From Clostridioides difficile ATCC 9689 = DSM 1296 (GTDB lineage: Bacteria > Bacillota > Clostridia > Peptostreptococcales > Peptostreptococcaceae), in NCBI RefSeq assembly GCF_001077535.1, contig NZ_CP011968.1:1426001-1490000 (forward strand): a stretch of DNA of 64,000 nt, given 5' to 3'. This document shows, piece by piece, positions 35,687-44,027 of the stretch (the stretch's first letter is position 1; each line of letters begins with the position of its first letter). A program made the position numbers and the translations under genes. Below the pieces are notes generated by a model, which saw only the letters and a program-made list of their open reading frames with translations, searched no databases and was not told the DNA's origin.

Positions 35687-37075
35687 ATGCTTGGAGGTAA
35701 AAAATCTAACAACAAAAAAGTTGAAAAGTTAAGAACTATTTTTATAAAATATTTATCTTTATTCTTTATTATGACAATTTCAATTGTACTCCTTTTAATG
35801 TTATCATTTTCTGTATTATTATCATCAGGTGTAATTTTACCAGCTAATTATGCAGAAAAACAATTCAATAAATATAAAGAACAGATTATTTCAAGTGAAA
35901 AAGTAACTGAAGATATAATTCCAAGTATATATGAGTATGGGGTTTATACTTTAGATGGGAATTTAATTTCAGGTACCTTTAATAAAAAAGAATCAAAAGA
36001 AGTATGGAATTTAATGAGAGATATTGAAGAAAGGCATGCATATTCAGAAAGTTATATAAAGTTTTTTAAGAAAGATGAAGTTTTTATAATAAAATACAAA
36101 ATAGTATCAGAGTATAGTTCTCCAATTTTAAGAGCATATTTACCAAAACCAGAGACATTGGGTATGATTATTTTTAGTATAATATTTTTTATTGAAATTG
36201 TTATATTATCAAAAGTATTTGGCAAGAAATTTAATATTGAAATGGAGCTTTTAAAAAATACTACAGAAAAAATAGAACAACAGGATTTAGATTTTGTTGT
36301 AGAATCTAGTAAAATTTATGAAATTAATAATGTCCTTTTTTCTATGGATAAAATGAAGTTGGCGTTAAAAGATTCTTTAGAAAAACAATGGATGCTAGAA
36401 GAAAATAGAAAGGAACAGATATCTGCACTGGCACATGATATAAAAACACCACTAACAATTATACATGGAAATACTGACTTATTAATTGAAATAAATGAAA
36501 ATCCTGAGTTATTAGAATACATGGAATATATCTCAAAGGGTGTCACTCAAATAGAAAAATATATTAATACTTTAATAGATATATCAAAAACAGAGAATGG
36601 CTATATATTAAATAAAGAAGCAATCAGTATGAGTGAGTTTATAAAAGATGTCTTAGTGCAAATAGAAGCATTAGCTAGTACTAAAAACTTAGATGTGGAG
36701 TTTTATAAACAAGATAATTTGCCTAAAAATATAACTATAGATAGAGAACTGTTATTCAGAGCTATTATGAATATAATTTCAAATGCTATAGATTATTCAC
36801 CAAGCCAGAGTAAACTATACATAAGTGTATCAGTATGTAATAAATACTTAAAATTTGTAGTTACAGATTGTGGAAGTGGTTTTTCTAAAGCAGATTTGTC
36901 AAAAGCTACAGAACAGTTTTATACAGGAGATTTGAGTAGAAATTCTAAATCTCATTATGGAATGGGACTCTATATTGTAAATAATATTGTACAAAAACAT
37001 AATGGGACTTTATGTATTGAAAATTCTGTGAAAACTGGTGGTGCTATGGTAACAATTGAAATACCAATAGTTTAG
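35687..37075 (+). CDS. cprK: Sensor histidine kinase CprK
   Basis: Membrane sensor kinase of about 462 residues. Two membrane helices (about 22-48 and 155-175) bracket an extracytoplasmic domain of about 100 residues. HisKA contains ALAHDIKTPLTIIHG with the phospho-acceptor His, and HATPase has the N, G1 (DCGSGF) and G2 (GMGLYIV) boxes. No response regulator gene is next to it, in agreement with the C. difficile Cpr system, where CprR is encoded at a distant site. ATG 35687 is preferred to TTG 35669, which overlaps the SD GGAGGA. Confidence 0.9.
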   Translation: MLGGKKSNNKKVEKLRTIFIKYLSLFFIMTISIVLLLMLSFSVLLSSGVILPANYAEKQFNKYKEQIISSEKVTEDIIPSIYEYGVYTLDGNLISGTFNKKESKEVWNLMRDIEERHAYSESYIKFFKKDEVFIIKYKIVSEYSSPILRAYLPKPETLGMIIFSIIFFIEIVILSKVFGKKFNIEMELLKNTTEKIEQQDLDFVVESSKIYEINNVLFSMDKMKLALKDSLEKQWMLEENRKEQISALAHDIKTPLTIIHGNTDLLIEINENPELLEYMEYISKGVTQIEKYINTLIDISKTENGYILNKEAISMSEFIKDVLVQIEALASTKNLDVEFYKQDNLPKNITIDRELLFRAIMNIISNAIDYSPSQSKLYISVSVCNKYLKFVVTDCGSGFSKADLSKATEQFYTGDLSRNSKSHYGMGLYIVNNIVQKHNGTLCIENSVKTGGAMVTIEIPIV

Positions 37076-37083
37076 TAAATAAT

Positions 37084-37147
37084 ATCCATTTTGTAAATAC
37101 CTAAATTTTATGATTTATAGGTATTTATAAAATGGATAGTTTTTTTG
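37084..37147. terminator. Long-stem terminator between cprK and pdxK
   Basis: About 20 bases from 37084 pair, with one bulge, with the stretch ending at 37138, then seven T. It serves the two converging genes. Confidence 0.8.
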
Positions 37148-37150
37148 ATT

Positions 37151-37972
37151 TTATATATTAGTTAAATCTGATAAAAAGTTTTCAAACATAACTCCATCAT
37201 TTCTATCAGTATCAAATTGAGATGTGTAATTTATAGTTTTATATATAAAATCTGTTGCAGTATTAACCGCTACTCCCAAATCATGTTTATTTACTAACAT
37301 ACCACAAAGTATAGATGTGAATATATCTCCAGTTCCACTGTAAGAACAATTATTATATTTGACTGATGTAAAGAATACATGGTCATTATCTCTATCGTAA
37401 GCCAAATTTAATATATTATCATCTTCTAATATACCAGTAATAACGACTTTGCTAGGTCCCAAATCAGATACAGATTTTGCAATATGTATAAGCTCATCTC
37501 TATTATAATCGCTTTTAGTATAATCATTTCCAGTCAAGAAACAAGCCTCTGTTAAGTTAGGAGTAGTTAAATCTGAATGTTTAACTAATTCTTTAATTTC
37601 CTGTCTCATTTCTTCTGTGAATATTGGATACATAACTCCATTATCACCCATCACAGGGTCAACTACGATAAAAGCATTGGGATAATCGTTTATAAAATTA
37701 GCCACTATCTCAATTTGATGCTTTGAACCCAAAAAACCACTATATATACTATCAAAATTGACTTTTAAATTTTTCCAAACATTTGAATATTTTACCATTT
37801 CATCAGTAAAGTCTAAGAAAGTAAATTCAGGATAACCAGTTTGACTTGAAAGTATGGCCGTTGGAAATGGACAACATTGAACCTTTAATGCTGAAAGTAT
37901 AGGTATAGCAACCGATAATGAGCATTTTCCTATTCCAGATAAGTCATTAATTGCTGCGACTTTTTTTTGCAT
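37151..37972 (-). CDS. pdxY: Pyridoxal/pyridoxamine kinase (PfkB fold)
   Basis: Ribokinase-superfamily kinase of 273 residues that phosphorylates B6 vitamers in cofactor salvage. N-terminal AINDLSGIGKCSL contains the substrate-binding segment, VDPVMGDNG is the family metal/phosphate motif, and SGTGDIFTSIL carries the catalytic Asp with the anion hole. The similarity is to PdxY/PdxK rather than ThiD. Family members are soluble dimers. SD GGAGGG upstream of ATG. It supplies PLP for enzymes such as the aminotransferase at 22-23 kb, though no direct link is visible. Confidence 0.88.
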   Translation of the reverse strand: MQKKVAAINDLSGIGKCSLSVAIPILSALKVQCCPFPTAILSSQTGYPEFTFLDFTDEMVKYSNVWKNLKVNFDSIYSGFLGSKHQIEIVANFINDYPNAFIVVDPVMGDNGVMYPIFTEEMRQEIKELVKHSDLTTPNLTEACFLTGNDYTKSDYNRDELIHIAKSVSDLGPSKVVITGILEDDNILNLAYDRDNDHVFFTSVKYNNCSYSGTGDIFTSILCGMLVNKHDLGVAVNTATDFIYKTINYTSQFDTDRNDGVMFENFLSDLTNI

Positions 37973-38117
37973 AAAAAACCCTCCATTAGTATGTATTAAT
38001 TATAATGATACCAAAATATTTATATACATATATATTACTATAAAAAAAAGAAAAAAGTAGATTATAAAATAAAAAATTGTAAAAAAAACAGTGTATTGAT
38101 ACAATTAATTTTTAATA

Positions 38118-38146
38118 TTGGACATAATAAAATAGAGAATTATTAA
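38118..38146 (+). promoter_or_regulatory. Predicted promoter of the amidase-domain gene
   Basis: TTGGAC (38118-38123), 17 bases, TATTAA (38141-38146), about 75 bases before the start codon. Confidence 0.5.
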
Positions 38147-38222
38147 ATATGAAAATTACTATATGTGACAGAATATTCTTTGTAATTTGATTTGTAAGGT
38201 GTACTATTTGGGAGGTGTAGCT

Positions 38223-39377
38223 TTGAAAATACTGAAAAATAAGAATAAGTACATCAAAGGTATAATGGCATTTGTATTTTTGTCTTTAGCTACTACAGCA
38301 GGTGTATTTTTAATCAATGATTTAAGTATGAAAAATATGGAAGAAAAAGTCATGGAATCTGCAAATGTTGAAGGTGATGATGTAAAAGACCAATATAAAC
38401 TATTGCTTGAAAACTTATTTGACTACAGAAATAAGGCGATATTAGAGAAAAATGAAAACATTTTAAAAGGTCTTTATGAGACGGATAAAAAATTTGGTCT
38501 GTGGGCTTATGAAAATGAAGTAAAAAAGATGAAGTATTTAGAAAACTGGTCTAGTAAGCAAGGTGTAAAATTTAAAGACATAAAGACAAGGGTTAAGATT
38601 AAAAAAATAAAAGAAAAAGAAAAAGACCTCTATGGTATAATCTGTTCAGTATCGACTGAATATAAGTATTCATATGAAAATCAAAAGGACAAAGAAAATG
38701 CCTTTAGAATAGGTACATATCATTATCTAAATGTAAAAATTATAGATAATCAATATGTCATAACTAAAGAGTGGTATACAGACCCTTTTGCAGACTCTTT
38801 AAATTTAGAAAATATAAAATCTGATGATATAAGAAATTATATTGGTCAACAAGATGGTGTAGAGTTACAGCTTACAGATGAACAAAAAAAGGCTATAGAT
38901 TATGCACATAAATACTGTGGAGCCGCAGCTGATGAAGAACATGGTATGAAATTTAATCCAAACTATAGGGATTATAATCCAGAAGGTGGAGATTGTGCAA
39001 ACTTTGCATCACAGATAATGTTTGAAAGTGGAAGGTTCAAAAAGAACTCAATTTGGAATTATAGCGAGAGAGCAGGTACAAAAGCATGGGTAAATGCACA
39101 AGCTTTTAAAAATTATGCACTGTATAGTGGAAGAGGTTCATTAATTGCTAAAGGTTCCTATGAAGAAGTATACAAAGAAGCTTATAATTTACGTCCAGGG
39201 GATTTTGTTGGTTATGAGAAGAAAGGCAGAATAACACATGTTTCGACAGTGACAGGATTAGACTCAAGAGGGTATCCTTTGGTAACTTGTCATAATACTG
39301 ATAGAATGTTGGTGCCATGGGATTTAGGTTGGAGTGATAAGTCCATAAGATTCCATATAATAAAAATAAATTATTAA
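38223..39377 (+). CDS. Exported protein with C-terminal amidase domain (amidase_6 type)
   Basis: 384 residues with an N-terminal membrane segment/uncleaved signal (about 14-32), a helical charged middle (about 40-215), and a C-terminal putative amidase domain. The domain has GGDCANFASQ with C258 as nucleophile and RITHVSTV with H339 as base, in an NlpC/P60-like papain-fold arrangement. Such domains are thought to act on cell-wall peptides. The longest frame starts at 38187, but SD GGGAGGTG points to TTG 38223. Monocistronic. Substrate unknown. Confidence 0.82.
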   Translation: MKILKNKNKYIKGIMAFVFLSLATTAGVFLINDLSMKNMEEKVMESANVEGDDVKDQYKLLLENLFDYRNKAILEKNENILKGLYETDKKFGLWAYENEVKKMKYLENWSSKQGVKFKDIKTRVKIKKIKEKEKDLYGIICSVSTEYKYSYENQKDKENAFRIGTYHYLNVKIIDNQYVITKEWYTDPFADSLNLENIKSDDIRNYIGQQDGVELQLTDEQKKAIDYAHKYCGAAADEEHGMKFNPNYRDYNPEGGDCANFASQIMFESGRFKKNSIWNYSERAGTKAWVNAQAFKNYALYSGRGSLIAKGSYEEVYKEAYNLRPGDFVGYEKKGRITHVSTVTGLDSRGYPLVTCHNTDRMLVPWDLGWSDKSIRFHIIKINY

Positions 39378-39559
39378 AAAATTATAAAGAAAAATAAAGT
39401 GTAAAAGATAATAATCATTTAAAATTATAAAGTAAAAAAATTGATTATTAATGTATAAAAATAATAATAATTGACAAACATAGCTATATATGATAGAGTA
39501 GTAATAAGGTTACAGAAAAGAGTAGCTAAATATTTGTGTTTTTTTAGGAGGATTTATTA

Positions 39560-39760
39560 ATGAAAACTGGTGTAGTTAAATGGTTTAACAACGAAAAAGG
39601 ATTTGGATTCATATCTGTAGAAGGTGAAGGAGATGTTTTCGTACATTTCTCAGCTATAACTGGAGATGGATACAAAACATTAGAAGAAGGACAAAGCGTT
39701 GAGTTCGAAGTAGTAGATGGAGCTAAAGGTCCTCAAGCTGCTAACGTAGTTAGATTATAA
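39560..39760 (+). CDS. cspA: Cold-shock protein
   Basis: 66-residue single cold-shock domain with both RNP motifs (KGFGFI and DVFVHF). It binds single-stranded nucleic acids and acts as an RNA chaperone. SD TAGGAGG. TTGACA at 39471-39476 is the likely -35 with a weak -10 17 bases on (TAGAGT), leaving a leader of about 55 bases. Followed by a GC-rich terminator. Codon use is more G/C-rich at third positions than in its neighbours, as expected for a highly expressed gene. Confidence 0.95.
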   Translation: MKTGVVKWFNNEKGFGFISVEGEGDVFVHFSAITGDGYKTLEEGQSVEFEVVDGAKGPQAANVVRL

Positions 39761-39803
39761 TTAAAAATTCATATATATTAGTGTTCTAGTAATATGAGAG
39801 ATA

Positions 39804-39829
39804 AGCCGCTAATCATTTAGCGGTTTTTT
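39804..39829 (+). terminator. Terminator of cold-shock gene
   Basis: CCGCTAA (39806-39812) pairs with TTAGCGG (39817-39823), then six T. Confidence 0.85.
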
Positions 39830-40055
39830 CAGTTTTTGTAAATAAAATTAATAGCAAAATAAATTAAAATTATTAAAATAAAATCATTAATAATGAGATA
39901 AATATGTTAAAATTAATAGTGTAGAGTAAAATTATTATGGCTAAGTTTAAGTCAATTAATTTTTAGTAAATTTTCTAAAAAGAGAATAAGTGATACTGAT
40001 AGACCATATAAAAATATTAATAAAGCATAATAAGATTAAAATGAGCAAAGGAAAA

Positions 40056-40155
40056 ACGCTTGTTACAGCGTATAGTATTAAGAATACTTAGAAAATAAGA
40101 AAGGAGAAAGTTACTGCAAAAAAGTAACATTATAAATATTGAGTAATATTTATAA
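40056..40155 (+). promoter_or_regulatory. Hairpin-rich leader of the CBS-domain gene
   Basis: Four perfect small hairpins follow one another: 40056-40071, 40074-40088, 40110-40128 and 40130-40155 (11-base stem). AGTAAC occurs at 40123-40128 and again at 40162-40167, so GTTACT (40110-40115) has two mutually exclusive partners. The remaining sequence 39830-40055 is AT-rich with nothing recognisable. Confidence 0.4.
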
Positions 40156-40180
40156 GTTTTCAGTAACGGTGGGTAGTGTA

Positions 40181-40609
40181 ATGAACATATTATTCTTTCT
40201 AACACCAAAAAGTGAAGTAGCATATATATATGAAGACTACACTATAAGGCAAGCCCTAGAAAAAATGGAATATCACAAATACTCTGCAATTCCAATAATA
40301 AGTAAGGATGGTAAATATGTTGGAACTATAACAGAAGGTGATTTTTTATGGACATTAAAAAATGATTTAAATCTGGACTTAAAGGGATTGGAAGATGTTC
40401 CAGTGACAGATATAAATAGAAAAATGGATAATTCTCCTGTTTCCATCAACGCAGATATTGAAGATTTAGTTATAAAATCTTTAAATCAAAATTTCATTCC
40501 TGTTATAGATGACCAAGACACATTTATTGGGATAATAAAAAGAAGAGATGTAATAGGTTACTGTTATGAGATAATACGTGGATATAAAAATTTAGCTAAT
40601 GATAATTAA
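40181..40609 (+). CDS. CBS-domain pair protein
   Basis: 142 residues consisting of two CBS motifs (a Bateman module) and little else: about 12-65 (YTIRQALEKMEYHKYSAIPII) and about 72-130 (INADIEDLVIKSLNQNFIPVI). Such stand-alone modules bind adenine nucleotides such as AMP, ATP or c-di-AMP and regulate partners. ATG 40181 follows the SD-like GGTGGGT; an earlier in-frame start at 40139 lies inside the leader hairpin and has no SD. Ligand and partner unknown. Confidence 0.85.
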   Translation: MNILFFLTPKSEVAYIYEDYTIRQALEKMEYHKYSAIPIISKDGKYVGTITEGDFLWTLKNDLNLDLKGLEDVPVTDINRKMDNSPVSINADIEDLVIKSLNQNFIPVIDDQDTFIGIIKRRDVIGYCYEIIRGYKNLANDN

Positions 40610-40687
40610 AAATCTTATTTAAACTTTTAAGCTGAGTTCTTTACAATAAAAGAATGATAATATGAAACTGAATATTTAAACTTTAAT

Positions 40688-40737
40688 ATAAAAAGCTGTC
40701 TTTTCTAATAAATATTGTGAAAAGACAGCTTTTTTAT
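40688..40737. terminator. Bidirectional terminator between CBS gene and parvulin gene
   Basis: AAAAAGCTGTCTTTTC and GAAAAGACAGCTTTTTT form a 16-base stem between two converging genes. Confidence 0.9.
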
Positions 40738-40751
40738 ATGTGACCTTATGA

Positions 40752-41507
40752 TTAATCGTTGTATTTTACAAGGTTTCCGTACTTAGCATTAAGAGCATTT
40801 ATCTTATTTCCATAAACTTCATTTTGTTTTTGATATAATAAACTTTTTTCAACTTCAGCCTTAACTTCATCAAATGTAGACTCTGTACTTTCTTGAAGGT
40901 CTTCTAATTTTATTATATGGTATCCAAATTGAGTTTTAACTGGTTCACTTACTTCACCTTTAGCCATAGAGAACACAGCTTCTTCAAATTCAGGAACCAT
41001 TTGTCCTCTACCGAATGTTCCTAAATCACCACCCATATCTTTAGATGGGCAAGAAGAATGTTTAAGAGCTGCATCTTCAAAAGATATTTCTTCTGATTTT
41101 ATTTGAGCAAGTATTTCTTTAGCTTTTTCATCACTATCTACTAATATATGTTTAGCAGTTGCACTTTCTGGTTTAGAGAAAGAGCTCTTATTAGCTTCAA
41201 AGAATTTTACTTTTTCATCTTCTGTTACATTAACACTAGATAAAACTTTATTTATGGCAAATTGCTTTAATACATTTTCTTCTATCTTTTTCATTTCTAA
41301 TTTAAATATTTCTTCTTCATCTAATTTTTCTTCTTTAGCATCTAAGAAGAATAATTCTTGATTCACTAAATCATTTAATAAGTGTTTTTTTCCTTCTTCA
41401 GTTTTAAATTGCATAGCTTGATAAGGGTCTAATGATTTTAATGCATTTTCAATATCAATATTAGTTATCTCTTTTTCTCCAACTGTTGCTAAAACTTTTT
41501 TTTCCAT
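40752..41507 (-). CDS. Parvulin-type peptidyl-prolyl isomerase without signal peptide
   Basis: 251 residues: an N-terminal SurA/PrsA-like chaperone region (about 1-112) and one parvulin domain (about 113-205) with ATAKHILV, GGDLGTFGRGQMVPEFEEAVFS and FGYHIIKL. Catalyses proline cis-trans isomerisation. Unlike PrsA, there is no lipobox, signal peptide or membrane segment, so it should be cytoplasmic. The longest frame starts at 41537, but the SD AAGGAG places the start at ATG 41507. Single-gene unit. Confidence 0.88.
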   Translation of the reverse strand: MEKKVLATVGEKEITNIDIENALKSLDPYQAMQFKTEEGKKHLLNDLVNQELFFLDAKEEKLDEEEIFKLEMKKIEENVLKQFAINKVLSSVNVTEDEKVKFFEANKSSFSKPESATAKHILVDSDEKAKEILAQIKSEEISFEDAALKHSSCPSKDMGGDLGTFGRGQMVPEFEEAVFSMAKGEVSEPVKTQFGYHIIKLEDLQESTESTFDEVKAEVEKSLLYQKQNEVYGNKINALNAKYGNLVKYND

Positions 41508-41627
41508 AATAGTTAACTCCTTCATAGTGTATTTCATTATTAATATAAGACTACCATCTTAAATAATATCAGAAAATAATGTAGATGTCTAATATTTAAA
41601 GCCATATTAAGTCAAATAGAATTAAAT

Positions 41628-42044
41628 TTAGTAGAACAAAGTTATTACAATTAATAAAAGTGAGCTCATAATACCCACTACACCTTCGTCATCTTTAAAT
41701 TTAAGAGTTTTTACTATTGAATAATAAAGGTATATTCCAGTAAAAATAATCTTTAAATACAAGAAAAATAAACTCTTTGGGTATATTAAAAAGCTAAAAA
41801 GTGTAAATATAAAAGCAAGTAGAGTACTTATCCTGTAAAAGAAATCTATTTGTGTAATGTCTTTATATTTTATCATAAACACCGAATATAAAATGATGAA
41901 AACAATTGCGACGATTGCATATATGGTAAATAACATATTTTCAAGAGTACCATTTGAAATTACTATCCACTTATACCACATAATTGGCCAAAATAATAGT
42001 GCTAAGAACTTAAAATAATTATCAAACAACTTTTCTTTATACAT
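41628..42044 (-). CDS. Small membrane protein of unknown function
   Basis: 138 residues, very hydrophobic, with four or five predicted membrane helices (about 9-28, 36-57, 69-87, 88-110, 120-138) separated by short basic loops. No recognised domain. SD AAAGGTTG before ATG. It lies between the parvulin gene and the phage-tail locus and is transcribed away from the latter, so it is probably a host gene. Confidence 0.6.
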   Translation of the reverse strand: MYKEKLFDNYFKFLALLFWPIMWYKWIVISNGTLENMLFTIYAIVAIVFIILYSVFMIKYKDITQIDFFYRISTLLAFIFTLFSFLIYPKSLFFLYLKIIFTGIYLYYSIVKTLKFKDDEGVVGIMSSLLLIVITLFY

Positions 42045-42207
42045 TCATCAAACAACCTTTCTTAACAAAAGCATATATTTGTTTTTAGAATTTTAAATAA
42101 TATGATATCATTATTATATATTAATATTGAATTTATAGAAACCAAAATTTGTTAAAATAAATATATAGATTTTACTGTTAAGCCAGTTAAAATTACTACT
42201 ATTTTTA

Positions 42208-42714
42208 TTATGAAATTGGATCAAATATGTAGAAATACGGCAAATTAGTTAATATTAAATATTTATTATTTCCAAGTTGTAAAGACTGTTTTTTTAATGA
42301 TAAAAATTCTAATCTTTTTTGAAAGAAAGTAATATCCACATTAAGTATGTCTGCCATTTCATAAACGCAAGTGATGCCAGAGTTAATTATGTTTATTATA
42401 TCTTCTTCAGTAATTAAGAACTCACAAGCCCATTTTAAGGCTTTATTTTCGCACTTATCTATAATAATTTTTGTATAATAATCGTTATAAGAGGATACAT
42501 AGTATCCAAGGCTAGTGAAATGATGTCCAAGTTCTTCAGCTAAGATGGATGTCAATTTTTTTGAGTTTTGTTTTAAATTACTGAGTAATGATATAATTTT
42601 AATACCATGTTTGTTTATATATAGTCCTTCTAAATCACCTGCAATATAAGTGGTATAATGAATTATTATCTCTTCTTGAGAAGCTAATTCAAAAAGCTTA
42701 TCCAAATTATTCAT
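42208..42714 (-). CDS. ImmA/IrrE-like (DUF955) protein
   Basis: 168 residues of the ImmA/IrrE family, metallopeptidases that cleave phage-type repressors. The zinc helix reads LAEELGHHFT near 60-69, so the first His of HExxH is Glu. EELGHxx variants are common in phage-linked members, but whether they bind zinc normally is unclear. It is encoded just downstream of an Xre repressor on the same strand, the arrangement of ImmA-ImmR pairs, and probably controls induction of the tail-like particle locus. Confidence 0.8.
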   Translation of the reverse strand: MNNLDKLFELASQEEIIIHYTTYIAGDLEGLYINKHGIKIISLLSNLKQNSKKLTSILAEELGHHFTSLGYYVSSYNDYYTKIIIDKCENKALKWACEFLITEEDIINIINSGITCVYEMADILNVDITFFQKRLEFLSLKKQSLQLGNNKYLILTNLPYFYIFDPIS

Positions 42715-42795
42715 AAAAATCCCCCTAAAATAGAATGTATGTTTGCCTTTAAATTATATTAAAAGAGCAGAAAAATAGACTGCTCATCATATGGT

Positions 42796-43116
42796 TTATT
42801 TTTTTTTATATTTATTTAGTAAAAATTCTATATAATCATTAAGTTGTTCTTGTGCTTCTTCAGGTAACTCTTCATGTGGATTTTTTCTATGTGCAGCTAC
42901 TGTATCAATATTTTCCTTAACTAAGGTTCTTCCAAGAAGGTAATCAACTGATACATTAAATACATCAGCCAATTTATTTAAAATGTGTTCATCAGGAAAT
43001 CTGTTTTCTGTTTCATAGTAGCCTAAGACTCTTTGGGAAACGCCTACTTTTTCTCCAAGTTCTCTTTGAGTCAATCCAAATTCCTTTCTAAGTTCTCTTA
43101 ATCTTTTGGCAAACAT
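42796..43116 (-). CDS. Xre-family repressor of the tail-like particle locus
   Basis: 106 residues with an N-terminal helix-turn-helix (LRELRKEFGLTQRELGEKVGVSQRVLGYYETENRFP) and a short acidic/charged C-terminal region for dimerisation. It is transcribed away from the tail operon, with ImmA-like next. Its start has SD AAGGTGG. The divergent region holds AGAACA-type dyads overlapping both promoters, as expected for a CI-like repressor. Confidence 0.85.
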   Translation of the reverse strand: MFAKRLRELRKEFGLTQRELGEKVGVSQRVLGYYETENRFPDEHILNKLADVFNVSVDYLLGRTLVKENIDTVAAHRKNPHEELPEEAQEQLNDYIEFLLNKYKKK

Positions 43117-43138
43117 TATAACACCACCTTATGTATAG

Positions 43139-43260
43139 ATTATAACAAATTGTTCTAAAAAATAAAACTAATAAAATATAAAAGAATATTTTTTTCTAAA
43201 ATCTATTGATAAAGAACAAATAATTCTATATAATCTAAGTGAAGAAGAACAAAATATTCT
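43139..43260. promoter_or_regulatory. Divergent promoters and operator array of the tail locus
   Basis: The rightward promoter is TTGATA (43206-43211), 17 bases, TATAAT (43229-43234). The leftward -10 is TATAAT (43144-43139). Fifteen-base dyads of the form AGAACA-N3-TGTTCT occur at 43142-43156 (overlapping the leftward -10), 43213-43227 (inside the rightward spacer) and 43246-43260. Confidence 0.7.
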
Positions 43261-43284
43261 TAATAGTAATGGAGGTATAAAACA

Positions 43285-43482
43285 ATGTTTAAAAATAACT
43301 TGAAATATTATAGAAAATGCAAAGGTATGACACAAATTCAACTTGCCAGAAAGGCTGGAATTACAAATGATTATATATCTCAAATAGAAAGAGGCATAAA
43401 AAATCCTGGACTTCTTATGGCTAAGAAGATTTCCAGTATTTTAGAACAAAATATAGAAGAAGTTTTTTTTATACAGTTATAG
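43285..43482 (+). CDS. Small Xre-family (Cro-like) regulator
   Basis: 65 residues that are almost all helix-turn-helix (LKYYRKCKGMTQIQLARKAGITNDYISQIERG). It is the first rightward gene of the tail locus, directly behind the operator-controlled promoter, the position of a Cro-type protein. SD GGAGGT 8 bases before ATG. It probably competes for the same operators as the divergent repressor. The fourth operator overlaps its stop codon. Confidence 0.85.
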   Translation: MFKNNLKYYRKCKGMTQIQLARKAGITNDYISQIERGIKNPGLLMAKKISSILEQNIEEVFFIQL

Positions 43483-43495
43483 AACAATATGTTCT
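43481..43495 (+). promoter_or_regulatory. Fourth operator copy, perfect dyad
   Basis: AGAACAATATGTTCT is a perfect 6+3+6 inverted repeat at the end of the cro-like gene. It may roadblock or control readthrough into the activator gene. Confidence 0.6.
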
Positions 43496-43586
43496 TGAAA
43501 GCTATGAGATTAGTAAAAAACTGTGCACTAAAGAGATTATTGTAAATTTGAGGCTAATAATAAGTATATAAAAAAGGGGAAGTACT

Positions 43587-44027
43587 ATGGAAAACAAAAA
43601 AGATATATTATTTAAAGAAACAGATAAAAGATTACATAATTATAAGTATTTGGATATAAAGATAAAGAATATTAACTTGGACATAAAAAGATGTGAGAAT
43701 GAATACTCTGGATGTGGAGCAATGGTATATACAGAAAAGACTAGTAACACATATAACATAAGCTCTTCTGTGGAAAATGAGGTGTTAAAAAGAGAGGAAA
43801 GATTAAGAAAATTAAAAATGGAAAAAGAAGATATAGAAATAGAAAAAGAGAAGATAGAAAATGCTCTAACGTGTCTAAATGATATAGAAATGGAATTTTT
43901 TAATCTTTTTTATAATAGTAAGACAAAAAACAATATGACATATATTTCTATGAAACTACACTTAGATAGAACATCTTGCTACAATTTAAAGAAAAAGATG
44001 ATATTTAAATTGAGTGAGATATTATAA
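43587..44027 (+). CDS. Phage ArpU/RinA-like transcriptional regulator candidate
   Basis: 146 residues: a long charged coiled-coil region (about 60-105), then a C-terminal sigma-70 region-4-like helix-turn-helix (LNDIEMEFFNLFYNSKTKNNMTY...LHLDRTSCYNLKKK). This is the layout of phage late-gene activators such as ArpU. SD AGGGGAAG before ATG. Its place between the cro-like gene and the tail structural genes suggests it turns on the latter. Family assignment is moderate. Confidence 0.6.
   Translation: MENKKDILFKETDKRLHNYKYLDIKIKNINLDIKRCENEYSGCGAMVYTEKTSNTYNISSSVENEVLKREERLRKLKMEKEDIEIEKEKIENALTCLNDIEMEFFNLFYNSKTKNNMTYISMKLHLDRTSCYNLKKKMIFKLSEIL

Noticed and set aside
40056-40155. Invertible DNA switch (C. 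difficile style) upstream of the CBS gene
   Set aside because: The inverted repeats are adjacent hairpins with loops of 3-7 bases, not distant repeats flanking an invertible segment.
43481-43495. LexA box controlling the tail locus
   Set aside because: AGAACAATATGTTCT resembles a LexA site, but the half-sites GAAC and GTTC are five bases apart instead of four, and the motif recurs at three other positions next to the Xre genes. It was assigned to the Xre repressors.
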